From Nephromyces sp. MM_2019 (taxonomy: Eukaryota > Apicomplexa > Aconoidasida > Nephromycida), in assembly GCA_015657535.1 (NCBI GenBank), contig JADHZB010001687.1:25391-89390 (forward strand): a stretch of DNA of 64,000 nucleotides. Reading direction: 5' to 3'. Positions within the stretch are counted from its first letter, which is position 1. Each line of letters opens with the position of its first letter. Positions 12,201 through 25,000 of this stretch are shown here, piece by piece. The notes under the pieces were generated by a model. It worked only from the letters and a program-made list of their open reading frames with translations, was not told where the DNA came from and did no database searches. Both the position numbers and the translations under genes were made by a program.

Positions 12201-12503
12201 CCGGTTCAGAGACGGTGGAAAGAGGGTTGAGAGATGAATGTGGAGAGAGACGGCAGATTGAGGATGAATTCATTAAGCTGCTTGCAGGGTGGTGTGGCTT
12301 AAACTAGGAAAATACGCTAGCTCAGCATTTTGTCATCCAAAGAACCTGTCTTTGCACACGAGGCTTGCGATTGTGCTAAAGTGTGTGGTTGAGTAGAGAC
12401 TCCCAAGAGTTGCCGCTTGTGTGTGTGTTCAATGCAGGATGATTCGTCAGTCAACAACTAAACCAAACGATTCCACATTCCCTACAGCAGGGATTATCAG
12501 TTA

Positions 12504-13000
12504 ATGTGTAAGCTTTATTATCTCGATTCTAGTTTATTAAAGCTCTCAAATCAGGAGAAAAGATGGAATCTCATCGATTCCTCATACACTCTAGGTATAG
12601 TTTATCTGGTCATAGCAACTGCCAAGGAAAGATTGCTAAAAATTGCATCCGAACTTCAAATTTCAGGCACAAATCCTCTTCAAACTGCATACTTCATAGT
12701 ACGAACAGACGGTTTTTATAATGTCTATAAAGGCCTCCAAACATCAAATTCAACGATAAAGGTGATTTGCTGGCTCCATGACAGTGCTTCTGAGCACACA
12801 GCATGAACTTCTAGCATCTCATGACACTTTTAACGTCTAAATTTGCAAACCTCGTAACTTCCAAAATCATCGCATAAAGCATCCAGTAATGAGCCGTTGT
12901 TACAGAATTTAAGTCTTTTTACTTGCTCCATATAATCGTAGTATAACAGCAGATAGCAGCCTTCTACTCGAGTTATATCAGGAACTATCTGTACTTCTAA
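12504..13000 (+). CDS. Mitochondrial-carrier-like fragment
   Basis: Two exons, 12504-12761 and 12950-13000, join in phase 0 (donor aag|gtgatt, acceptor ataacag|cag) to give about 102 residues. Residues 50-102 read like the second half of an SLC25 carrier repeat: PLQTAYFIVRTDGF, then YKGL, then a second helix with AFYSSY. SLC25 proteins are six-helix inner-membrane transporters with three such repeats. Here the upstream part lacks a clear Px(D/E)xx(K/R) signature (the position reads ATAKER), and a stop follows soon after the second helix. Either further exons were missed, since a GT lies just before the stop, or this is a decayed copy. An acceptor-like tttcag at 12660-12665 may mark the true exon start. 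The substrate cannot be guessed. Confidence 0.4.
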
Positions 13001-14025
13001 TTGTATTAACTCAGCAACTAGCAGCCTTTTTCTTCTCATATTCACTCAGCAGATAGCAACCCAGTCACATTCACTCAGCGGCTATCCACACTGCTTATAC
13101 TCTCATGTACTCAGCGACTACAAATATTTTCTCTAATAACAATTGCTAAAGCGTCTATTCCCAGTCCTTTTAGCCTCATACTACCGTGAAGTACTACTAG
13201 AATACTTCTAGCCACACTCCTCATCCACTTGATGCAGCTCAACAAGATATACGCACGCTTTGATATTAGACGAGGCCACACCCTTCCGAGTCTAATAGCA
13301 TCATATCTGTATCAAAAAGAAGCTGCTACATGAAACTCCCCCCTCTCTTCTATAGCGTGTGTGTGATGCTTTTAACTCCCTTTCCTTAAGCCTATCAACT
13401 ACTCAATTCCTGCAGTGATATAAAAGATTGAAATTGCCTTGACTTGAGTTTCACAAAGGAGAAAACTGCCTTTTATGCGGCTCTACCTCTTCTTCTCCTT
13501 TTGAGCTAATTTTTTCCGGTGAGTGTGTATTTCTTCACTTTGATTTCTTCTCTTTAGAAATTCTACATACTACATCTTCACATGATGATGATATAGGAAA
13601 AATCGATATGAATGCTTATTTAGCTATGGTTTCCCTTCTCTTGGGGGGTTATGAATGTTCATCGTCTTATGAGTTAATCTGTTGAGGAAGGGGCAAGTGT
13701 TCATTATGTTTTCCTCTCTGCTTTCTTCAGAGTATCTTGTAGCCTTTTTTGTGGATTTCTCTTCTTCAGTTTCAATATGCCATTTTCACTTTTAGGATGA
13801 TGAAGATAATTTCATCATTTCTTAGGGGCATGTGGATATCCATGCGGGCATTCTCGCTGGTGTGTAGCGCTTGCGCACTCTTCTTCTTGGAAGGGTTTTT
13901 TTGAGTGTTTGGAGGTGTGTGGTGGTGTGTGTGTGTGGAGGTGTGTGTGTGTGGAGGTGAGCTTCTTGAGGTGTGTGTGTGTGAAATTGATTTTCTTGAG
14001 GTGTGTCTGTTTGCTCCTTACAGCG
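13001..14025. other. Intergenic stretch before the NIFK-like gene
   Basis: No gene was recognised. From about 12950 to 13110 a loose motif resembling actcagc(a/g)(g/a)(c/a)tagcaacc recurs. From 13500 onward the plus strand becomes T-rich. At 13909-13992 it is a TG-rich microsatellite (gtgtgtgtggaggt units) ending in a pyrimidine-rich acceptor-like ctccttacag directly before the NIFK-like ATG. This suggests a leader intron or a pyrimidine-rich promoter segment. Confidence 0.5.
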
Positions 14026-16520
14026 ATGGCGCTGCATAAAAAGTCGCTTGCCAAGAAGCCAAAGCAAACTATAGCTTCACCCAAGAAGGTGAAGTCGGAT
14101 AAGTTGTCCAAGGGGGGCTCCAGTATGAAGCTTTCTTCAAAAGCTCTAACGAATAAAGCCGGCAAAGGGGCAAAGGGAGCGCGTTCAAGGTTGGCGCAAA
14201 CGAGTACTGCATTGAATAAGCTTATACCTGAGTCAAAAACTGCGTTAGGAAGCGTGAAAAAAGCCGATTCAGGGAAAAAAAGGATAAAACACTTGAAAAA
14301 GGACAAAAGAATAGATGAAAGTGCTGTAGTTTATCTTGGACACATCCCAGACGGTTTTTTCGAGAAAGAACTACAAACTTTCTTTGCACAGTTTGGTAGT
14401 CTGAAACGAGTTTGCCTGAAGAGAAGTCAAAAGGTGAGTGAGGAATGTGTTGAACAGCATCAAATGATACAGTTTCCACATATTCGGTTAATCTTACTCT
14501 TCTTTGTGTGTGAAAAATACCAAAATTTACCGTTACTTTGCTTCTGCGTAATAATCCTTTTAGAATTTTTTAAAGCCTAGGATTTTAGAGATTACACATG
14601 TTTGTATACCGAGAGATTTTTGTGGCTTGCATATAATTTTATCATTTGTCTCCCTCCCTAGTATATATGCCTTTTTCTGAAGCAGTTTTAAATTTACGAG
14701 AATCTACAATAACTGCAATTTTTATCGTTTTTCCCCCTGTAGAGCTAATTGCGTTGAATTTTTTGAAAAACATTTTTTAGGTTTTTTCAAATTGTGTGTT
14801 TCCTCAACATCTTTTCTCATGAAATTATATTTGCTTAATTTTGTTTCTTTAATGACTTTTTCTGATTGAAAAACCCTTAAAATTATGTTCTGAAACCTTT
14901 AGAATTTGAATTTTGATGAAATTCACTCAGAATTTGCCTTCTTTGCATCGTATTGAAGGCCTGATTGTGTGTTTTCTCGATAATTTCTTGCGAGGAAAAA
15001 TGGTGAATTTGGAGTTATTCTTCCTCTTTAATCTTCTGGCACTATTGGCCACAGAAATGCATCCCCAGTATTGCTCACCCCCTCTCTTTCTTGTGTGCTC
15101 CTGATTTCTTCTGTTTGAAGTTCCTCTTCGCCGAAATGTACTAGAAGATATAGCATAGCCTCTTCCCTAAAGTATTGAAAATTCCCTTTTTTTGTGTGTG
15201 CTGTATACTGCAGACTGGGAATAGCAAAGGATACGCTTTTTTGCAGTTCGAAAACCCAGAAGTTGCCAGGATCGTGGCAAAAACGATGGATAAATACATG
15301 CTCTTTGGGAAGATCTTAGACTGCAAGCTAGTGCCAAGTTCAGAATACAAAGCTGGAATGCTTTTCGTTAGTTTCTTAGATGCTCTTTAACTATGTGATT
15401 TTTTCCAGTTTTGCATAGCTTTAAGCAGTTTATCTTTAGTGAGGAATATGATTTAGTACCAAAAATAATAAATGTGTGTTGTTGAATAATGTTATCCTCC
15501 CTGCGGCCGTTCTTTGCATTTTTTGAAGACCACGTGTGTTTTTCTGGGTTCTTTAATGTGTGTTTCATGAAACTCTTGGGGTGTGTAATACTGAGCTTAA
15601 TTTTCATCTTGAAGGCAAATATTAGTACGGTATTGTCACCATTGCAGTGCATTGGGTGCTTCTAGATGCTTACGTATAGTGCAAATGGCTGTGATGCTTA
15701 GGTTCCTGCCCAGTGTGTATGTTTATGCCTATTTTTTTTATGGGTTTATGCTTCTTACTATGTCATTTAGAGGAGCGTGAAATGCGATAAGTTTTTGGCT
15801 TTTCTCGCAGTTTCTGCTAGCAAATATGCATAAAATCCGCATATGAAATAATCTTTTTACAGACATTCACCATCATTTTTATTTGATATTACGTGGACTC
15901 CGACTCCGTCGTTTTTCGAGTCACCATTGGTTTTTGCGCTTGCCCGTTGCATTATTGTTTTCTGCAAGCCTCATTGGATTTTCATTTAGAGAACTACTAG
16001 ACTTAGTGTGTCCCCTGCAGGATATTCTTCCACACAATTTTTGATGTTTTTTTGCCATAAAACTTACGTATATAATGCTACCAAAAAAATCCATCTTTTA
16101 AAGCTATACCTACACTTTTCTTTTTTCTGATTCCTCTGCATTGACCGTCTCTGAACTTTTTCTCCTGACTATGCATATGCCGTGCTTCCCTGTTCTTTTT
16201 CATATTCATAGGGACAATATAACAAAGCAGATACTCCAAAGAGGAGGTTGAAAGTCGCTACTGAGCAACATAATCGTGAGTTATCAGCAGAGATCGCAGC
16301 GAAGAGGATACTGCGCAGAGCACACAGAAATTCGCGGAAGATCAGGCAGTTGGAGGCGCTTGACATTGACTCTCAGCTCTTAAAGTTTGAAGCTTACAAT
16401 GTAGAAGATGTAGAATTAGCGGGTAAAGTCCTTGGCAAAGAGGGAAAAGTGTTGAAAAAGGACAAGGCCACGACACCTGCAGGAAAGAAAAAGATTAAGG
16501 AGGCGCTGATAAAGCAGTAA
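14026..16520 (+). CDS. NIFK/Nop15-like nucleolar RRM protein
   Basis: This is a 289-residue single-RRM protein of the NIFK (human) / Nop15 (yeast) family, nucleolar factors needed for ITS2 processing and 60S subunit assembly. Exons are 14026-14433, 15214-15366 and 16212-16520, all joined in phase 0 (aag|gtgagt, tgcag|act, ttc|gttagt, atag|gga). Residues 1-98 are a Lys/Ser-rich basic tail. The RRM spans about 101-180, with RNP2 VVYLGHI at 101-107 and RNP1 KGYAFLQF at 141-148. The family hallmark GHIPDGFFEKEL and, later, LFGKILDCKLVP are clear. The C-terminus after the RRM is basic and helical with KRILRRAHRNSRK. An in-frame extension upstream to 13909 exists but translates a TG microsatellite, so the ATG at 14026 is preferred. 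Human NIFK carries an additional Ki-67 FHA-binding tail that is absent here, so Nop15-like is the safer functional label. Confidence 0.93.
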
Positions 16521-19500
16521 CCATTTTAGGATAGCAGAGATAGTCTAGTTAAAGAGAAGCAGTAGCGAAAATTCGTTTTTTTTGGTGCTTTAAGTGGAGT
16601 TTTCTAAATATAGCCCTATTAAGATATCTATGTAGAAAGCGAAGACCTACTTATTCCTGCTGATTTTACTAAAGCAAGAAAATAAATAGTGATCTTGCGC
16701 ATTTTGTCTCAATGTAGAAACTATGAGCAAAAACGCTGGAAAATCTTCGTGAGAGGCGGGTCATATTTGTGTGCTAGCTGCTAGTCAGGAAGAAGAGCAG
16801 AAAATTTTCAAAAGGGAGATTATGCGTACCATTTTTCCTAGAGATTTTCTTGAGAAATTATTATATATAGATGCTCAGCAGACTGGCTTCACTGTGGAAA
16901 GAACATTTGGAGCTATCCTAATCTAGTGTTGCTCCATGGGATAATATATAAAATTACACAGGATTGCGAGATTCAAAGAGTAAAAAAAAATAGCATAATG
17001 ATGCTTATTAGCAATAAAGGCTGAAATTTTGCAGACTAAGCCGGCAAATGATTTATTCATTGTGTATCCTATTGCTATTATGGTGGAAACAGCGCGCAAA
17101 ATCATATCCACTACTTATACTTGTCTGCTTGGTCTGAAACTTCACCGAGAAATGCATTTTTCTAGGCACTTGCCTGCATGACATTCACAACGAACTGCTG
17201 CATGTTTATGCATCATCTTTTAAATGAGTTTTACTTCAATTTTGTGAACTACAGTTTCGATGTGAATTTGTGTGAAACTCTACAGCAAAGGTCATTCAAG
17301 CTAATTTTGTATGCTTTTTTGGTTCTGAAAATAGAAACTGTGTTTTTGCAAATGGCTTGAAATTAATAGTAGGACTAAGTTTGAGGAGTTTTTATTTGAT
17401 AATAAACGAATTGCTGATGTCTCGAGTGACCTTGGAACCTTGTTCCGACGTCAGGTTATTACCTGATAATCGTGTCTTTTGTTTTTTTTTGGTATCGTAT
17501 AATCAATGTATGCCTCCTTGAGTTTACTAGTTTTATCCACTATTTGTTGCTCAAATCGCTACGATCCTTTTTCTAGGGAGCTTTAAGTCCCTGACTTACT
17601 TGTTCTCCTCCCAAAAAAGCACCATCCACCACATGCACAGTATGTCTCACGTTAGTATATATCGCCTTCAGTTACTAATACGCGCTGTGTATGTGTGTAA
17701 TAACCTACTATGAGGGCTCTGCTTCTTCGAACGGACCCTTTAGCGTTCCTGTGGGCGGCCAAATTCTTCCCTCTAATTTATGTTGTTTAACGGATTTGCC
17801 ACTTTCTAAATTGCTCCGCGAACTTTGCTATCCTTAAACCAGAGGGAAGTGATTGATAAAAGCAGTCACAACATCCAGATTGGAGATACTAATGCTCTTT
17901 GTGACATGCTTATATGGTGATTTTGGAGCCAGTACTTAGTTCTGTCTGCAAATCATAGAATGCAATAAATCACATACTTGGAGTCTGAGCATAAGACTGC
18001 TTATTAAATGATTCTCGGCGATAGCGCTGGTGTGATACATAATGGTATTTGCATACTTTTGTGATAGTAATTTACAGTTTGACGTATACATAAAAGTGTG
18101 TATGCCCATTGCCGGGAAACTCTGCATATTTTCTGGGCGAGCGTGCATCATCACAGCTTGGCTGGTGAGTTTTTACCGCGCTTATTCTACTGGATCCATT
18201 TAGTTTTCTCCAGTAAATGCTCTTTAACAGTGGTTCTCGCAAGTTTTGTGATTTATTGCTAACAGTGTGCTTCCTCTCTGTGTGCTGTTTCAGACTTTTA
18301 TTCGTGCTATTTCAGTCTTTATCTATGGTATACCTACGTGATTTCTATGCGCAGTGCAATGTGTGTCATCCACAATAGTTTCTGTTTGCGCATAAAATTT
18401 AAATGTATGGTACCCCTGTTTTTGGTGCGATGAGTGGAGGTGAGTTGATAAAAATTCGGTACATAGCACGCGCCGCCTGCATCTGTGCTAATAGGCATTT
18501 TCCCAGCGAGAAAAAATGCTATGCTTTTCCAAAGAATGCATCAACCTTTTATGGCTCATAAAGGACTATTATATTATCCAGTTGTCAGGCAAGAGCCGCC
18601 AATTTATGTTGTTAATAATTTCTCCGCGGTGCATGTTGCTATATTCCCATATGAACTGAAATACTTTTCTAATCGAAGAATTGTTCATTTCTGGATGAGA
18701 GACGAACACTTAAGCCCGGAGATCATCGCTGCTTAGCCAAGGACTTGGGTCAAGTAATCTGAAGAGCCTACCGATTAAATACATTAAGAAGTCATAATAG
18801 GCAATTTATCAGTACCTGTGTTACTATAGATGACGGGTAGCCGTGTTTTAAAAAATGGAACTGGCAAATATATATCATAAATGAGAAAAGACAAAGTAGA
18901 TTAAGGGAGAAACGAAGATTATGAAGAGAAAATTGGAAAAATGAAGCAGTCCTTGTAATGATATGCCAAATTTGGCAGTAGAAAATGGTGTAACACGGCA
19001 AACATTGCTCCAAAGAGGGTTGTCTAAAGTGAGAATGGCAAAAAAGGCGCTATCCTGCCATCCTCCTTCCCATTGACCCCCAAAATATAAATGATATTGA
19101 AGAGTCTTGCTTCTTTGAAAGAGAAGTGTTACAAAAGCGTCTTTTTTGTTGCATGTCCTGCACAGTATCCCTGCAATCTGCCTCTTTCCCACGTTCCGGA
19201 CGAATCTGTCCCTTTCTATAATACGTCCTGCAAGTTGCAGAAAATCTCTTGCCGGAAAACTTCCAAGACCGAATTTGTGCCGTCGAAGTAAGCTTTTCCG
19301 CGTGACAACAAGGCTCTACAAGACGAGTCGATAACCCGAGTTCCCCAATCGTGAAAATATACATTCAGTATATACTACCCTTTACCCTCCGTGTGGAAGT
19401 GCAGGGTTCAGCATACGCTAGTCAAAAGTCATGGTTTTTTTTCTTATACTTGAGGTAGCTTTTAATGAATTACCAATAACTGAATAATAATAATATCCCG

Positions 19501-22081
19501 CTCTTTTTATTTTTAATGTCAGCAGGACCTGCCCTGCTGTCACTAATATTTGCTGCCTGTATGCGTGCCATTACGCACTTTGCACAGCACAGTTTCCATT
19601 CATATTACCTGCTGGGTGACTTTCTTGGAATGCCTTTGCTTTTGGCCCCACGAATCAACAGCTGCATTTTCTAAGCTGCATTTACATCATTTGATCCTTC
19701 CCCCCCATCATCTTCGTGGCAGTTGCCTTCCCGGTAATTAGCTGTTGAGTTTTCTGACTTTAAATTTTTGGCGCGCTTTGACATTTAATTTGACACTATT
19801 CACTAATATGTATGAATCTTTGGAATTCCTTTGATTATTAAAAATAAATGGGGTATCGTTGGTGAGACTTAGGTTTACCTCAATTGAGATTAGCTGGTAG
19901 GTATATCTGGAAATTGGCTTCCTTGTGAGCGGCATTGCATCCATCCAAGGTTAAATGTGCTTCCCATCAAATAACCAATCGATTATGGCATTAGATGAAC
20001 AAGTCAAGCTCGCGAGGAAGTTATTTATCCTTAGTGCTTCAAATATCCCCAGTTGATTGACGCATGTGACCCTAAAATGTAAAGAATAGGCATAAATTCA
20101 GCTGCCATATATCATGCGAACATACGAGGGAAAACGTTCAATGTCCTTCTTGGGTATGTTCGTTTTGGCAGCAATTTCAACTTCTAGCCATGTTTTATTT
20201 TCACACAAAAGCATCGCATGTCAGCAGATTATCTTTTATATATGCCCTTTGTAATAAAAGTTATGAAAATTTACCTTTTTTCGCCCAAGGTTATACAGAG
20301 TACTATAGCAGTAATGCTTGATGAAAAGCACGAAGCTATTATCGCGAATAAATATGCTAAATGAATGCTTCATTAGCCTTGTAAGGATTGCCGAGCAATA
20401 TTCCTGTTTCAGCTGCTTTGGAAGTAATGTTGCTTCGGATGCTGCAGCATACCCTTATGAAAGAACGCGAAAATTTTTTCATTGCAGGTGGTTTGGCTAT
20501 TAAGAGAGCCTCATGAAAACATCGACATACTTCATTGATAAATAAGCTCGAGGATGTATTGAATTTCTTCCGTTCGGCTCAGTTTTTAAGAGGTTTATAC
20601 TGCTTTTAGCGTTTTTCTTGTATTCTATTTCGTCTGTTTGGCTCTGTTTTTTGGAAGGAGTATACTTCCTTAGCATTAAGCCGTCAGTTATTTTTCTCCG
20701 TATTTTTGTTTCTGTTGTTATTTCACATTTCCCATTTTGGGATCATTCCTATAAAAGTTCAAACTAAAAATACTTCTTGGAACTTGCTATAGCTTTCCCG
20801 GTTTTTTTTATTATCGCATACAGTAGCCGCTTCTACACGATATGGGGAATGCAATCTTCCCGCAGATTTTATGGCACTCCCGTAATTTAAGCAAAGTCCG
20901 CGTTCTAGCTACCTATAGACTGACCTTCGCCCTCCAAAATCGTTTATGGGAGACTTAGTGCTGTCTTTCATGCCTTTGTTAGTCCTGAAAGTTCTGTGCA
21001 GCTGGTGTGTTTAGAGCTCTTCATAAATGGATTAGACACTTTTGCGGCGGAGAATTTCTGTCCTGGAAATTATCATGTAGGATTGAATTCCATTGACTCA
21101 ATCCTTGCAAAGTTCGAGTCAGGATTGCATTTTCTGTGTGTCAATGGCTAAGCATCGTGCATTCAAGCTTTTATCATCTAACTTCTAGAAAAATTGTTTG
21201 TATATATACTTCAAGCTACTGAGGACTTTGCATTGAAGATATGGGATCGAGCTAGATTCTTTTGCTGCTGCGTCAATTGACAGCTTCAGATTGTATGGAC
21301 TTTCAAATGACTCCAATTTCTTATTTATAGGCTAGTCAAGAAGGAACTATGACGAAATTTCCTTCGGATCAGACTATGCGGATTTGTTTGCTAATCTGAT
21401 TTTTCAAGGGTCAATACCCTTGAATTTTACTAAGGAGTATGGTTAGGATAAGTACCAGAATTTTACTTTAATGCCTATTTGAAGGCATATCGCTTTACTT
21501 GCCTTTTGTAAGCTTATTTCTTTTTTATATATTTCCCCTCTTTGAGTTCTCTCTGTATCCCAGAGGTAGTTTTGCTTTTTTCATATTTATAAAGCTCTGT
21601 ACTACTAAAATAGATAGCCTGGTGTACATTGAAGTCATGACTATTGTAAACCGTCACTTTAGCCTTCCAAGTTCTATTGGAAAGAGAAATCTAGTTTGGT
21701 ACTTTAACTGAGAAATAGATTTATTTCTTCCTCACCCTCACCAATTCACTGGCGTCCTAGGCATCACCTTATATTCATTGTGGGCTCTCAGCCTCTGTTC
21801 ATGTATGTGTCAGCTCTTTCTTTAGAGTTTTTTGAGCTTTTCGTCTTCATCTGTCGTTTTTGCTTTACCTTCCTTCCCCCTCTTCAAGTACTTCTTCACT
21901 CTATTCTTCTAAAGCTGTTGGTGTTTGGTGGTGTTGTTATGATACCCAGTTATCAATATCTTCGAATACCTTGCAGGATGCTTACAAAGGAATATTCAGC
22001 TTATTTCTCGGATCCCAGTTTTTTATATTATGATTTCTTTTTTTTCTGGTGAAAGCTGCCTCCTTCACACACCCAGCGGAC
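16521..22081. other. Long stretch without a recognised gene
   Basis: About 5.5 kb between the NIFK-like gene and the FKBP-CS gene. I found no family match or exon chain. Several open frames of 60-105 codons occur, for example 18485-18736 (+), 19050-19364 (-) and 21499-21711 (+), but none has a motif or matching splice partner. The last part may hold 5' non-coding exons of the FKBP-CS gene. The frame at 21780-22052 is hydrophobic and pyrimidine-driven and is not called. Confidence 0.45.
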
Positions 22082-25000
22082 ATGTGGATAAAAAACATCA
22101 CCAGGTCTATAATCTCCCTGCTTATATATAAGGAAGGATGCACATATTCCGTAATTTCACTAGCTCAATCGTGTTCTTTGGCTATGAGAATTGCCGGTTC
22201 CTACTCTTTTCTCCCTTCCTTCATCCCTAAATTAGCCGTTTTTAGGCAGATTAAACCGCAAAGCGAAGTTTTTGCTCCATTCAGCCGAATATGGACTTAT
22301 CGCAGAATAGTTTTCTTAGCATTTTTCACACTCCTGATAATCACTTCCATTTTCCCCTCAAAATCTTCTGTTTGGAGAACTTCTTTTATCCCTTTCCCTT
22401 CTCAAGAAATTTATAGTTCCGGTGAGAAATTCACCCACCGGTTATGGTTTTCTTCATTTGCTAGTGCCCTGAAAGCACCTCCTACTAACTTAAGGAACTT
22501 CTCTTCAGCACGTAGTTTCGTTTCCTTGCAAAGATGCACACACGCTGAAAGTTATGAAATTGCTGCATTCATGGTGAGAAAACCAACCTTCCAAAAGATC
22601 AACGCATTTCTTAGGAGGAGCAGCGAATTTTGTAGCCTGAAAGGCATGAAAATTCTTCCACCCTCCCTCACACCAGCGTCTTCGCTTCGGGTCGACGATG
22701 CTTTTAGAGCTGATCAAAAAAGTATATTGTTTTTCTCATCATATTCTCTCTTTGCGCCATTTCTTCGCAAAAATCCTATAACTCCACATAAGATTGGTAG
22801 CTATGCTCTACCACATTCTGACGGAATACCAGAGGACGCGAATGAACAGAGCTCCTTGATTCCGTTTAATGATGAAGAAAATGATGCCGACGAAGATGTT
22901 GTGGATGTTTCCACGCAAAGCACTTTACCAGACGAAGGCTGGAAAGTACTTTATGAGAAAAACGTGTATAAAAAACTCATAAAGGCTGGTGAAGGGGGAG
23001 GAAAACCCTCTTATAACTCCAACGTAACGATAGAGTTCAAGATATCGAAGGTTGATGGAACTATGCTAATGGATAACAAGCTACTTAATGTGTCCATGCT
23101 AAATTTTCCTATGGTAAATTTAATTTTTTTACTTAGTATTCAGCGCCGTGAAATCCTGAGATTTTTTGATAGCATTAGAGAGGTTAGCTTGCTTTACGGC
23201 AGAAGCTTATTCAAATGCTTTCACTTGTTCTTACTGTGTTGAATGATGCCATTGAGGAGATGAGCTGAATTTTTTATATATGTTGGTTGTCTTTATGTGT
23301 TTGCTTCTTCATCTTAGCGGCCCTTGTGGTTGGCGTAGTTCACGCATATTCCGGTTTAGCCTGTTGAGTTGATTTCATCCAGTATTTGATTTAGCCTTAA
23401 AAGGCTGGAGTTTTGGATGCTTGTTTTTTTTATCTTAGAAGATGATTATATTTGATAGGCAAGAGCCTAACTACATAGATGAGAAAGGTGTTTTATGGGG
23501 AGGGTTTAGTGAGAAAATCTGCCTTTTGCAGCTTTCTTTAATGTATTTACACTGAATTTCCTGAAAGTATGAATTGGTTGTATTGCATGGAAATTCTGAA
23601 ATGAAATCTCTCATTGTGTGTTGGATTTTTTACTGGCTAGATATAGGTACGATCATGCCATTTTTTTTAGAGTAATTTAGGGTCTTCTTCAGGTAGCTCC
23701 CCACTATTATACCTCTTTGAAGTTTTGGCCCTTTTATGTCACACACTATTGTAAAAGCGTTGGGTAGCCGGATTTTTTGTGTTTTTTTAGCGAGTTTTTT
23801 GTCAATGCGGGTTTGTATTTACCAACTGTGTTTAAGGTTGGTTTATATAGCTAAATACTCACAAAAATAGCACTCACCATGACAAAGCTTAGCTTATACT
23901 GTAAAATTCCTTTCAGACTTTGTTTCTTTTTGATACATGACTTTGCTGATGAACTGAAGAAAGCTAGAGAAATATGCTATAAACTATGTATCATCAAGCT
24001 TTTAAAGTTAAATAGTCCCTTCCAAACAATAGATGCTTGTGCCATATACCGTAGGCCGAGGCATCCGAAGGCATGAAGTTTGCAATCTCAACGATGGAGA
24101 GCTCAGAAGAAGCAGTTTTTATTATCCATCCAGCGTTGCACAAGCTTGGGGGGAAATCTTTCGATGATTTCAGCATTGATACGGCTGAATGGCTACGGTG
24201 TGTGAGTTTCTTACATTATCATACGATTTTTTTTATATAGAAGAAGAGAATTTCTCTTCTTATTGCAGCTAAGCCACTGTGTGTTGATGCTGCTACATAG
24301 AGAATGCTATAATTCTGAAAAGGACGTGGTAAAAAATGTAGTTTTAGAAGTGGAAAGGTTTGAATAATTTCAGGAAGGAATGTGAGATTTGAAGAATCTG
24401 AAAATCCGCAGAGCCAACTCAATTTCAAAGGCTTAAGAGTTGTTACTGAAGATGTGTGTTGCTCACTTTGTAGTAGATGAAGCTGCTGGTACTTGATAAA
24501 ATGCTTTGTGCAATCTTATTCTTACTGGCATACACTTGATAGTTTCTATCTTTTTTGTGTGTGCATCGATTCTAATAAGATTTTCGCAATCTCGCAAAGT
24601 CTTGGTTTCACTGGCGTACAGTTTGTGGTCAGCGTCACAAAGCCATTATGGGGCTTGAACTGATCAGATTTTATGTTGAGAATTTTTTGAAGATTTTTCT
24701 ACAGAAGGCAGCATGAAACTGCTGAATTTATACTTTGCTACTCCCCTTAGTCTCCTATTTATGACCCTTAAAGTAGCAATTTTATTGCAGGATAAGATAG
24801 GATTCTTTCAATTTCTTTATAATTTGTGGCAGTTGCAAGCTAATGAGAATGAAAAATAGCTGATTAAAGCTGCCGAAATAGATACACTATAATTACAAGA
24901 TATATCTTCAAAGATAAATCAAGTTTTTAATTGTTTAAGTATCATAAGGATAGTTTTTTTTTAGAATTTTATACAAATCCTATGAAGCTGCGGAGATTGG

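Noticed and set aside
13909..14025. In-frame N-terminal extension of the NIFK-like protein, rich in Val/Cys
   Set aside because: It translates a TG microsatellite and ends in an acceptor-like cttacag directly before a good ATG; homologs show no such extension.
19050..19364. 104-codon minus-strand ORF, somewhat Cys/Arg-rich
   Set aside because: Overlaps several other open frames of similar length, with no recognisable domain; coding status could not be supported.
23879..24054. Possible extra FKBP exon with ADELKKA-like sequence
   Set aside because: No donor that restores phase, and direct joining of exon 1 to 24055 already gives the expected FKBP spacing.
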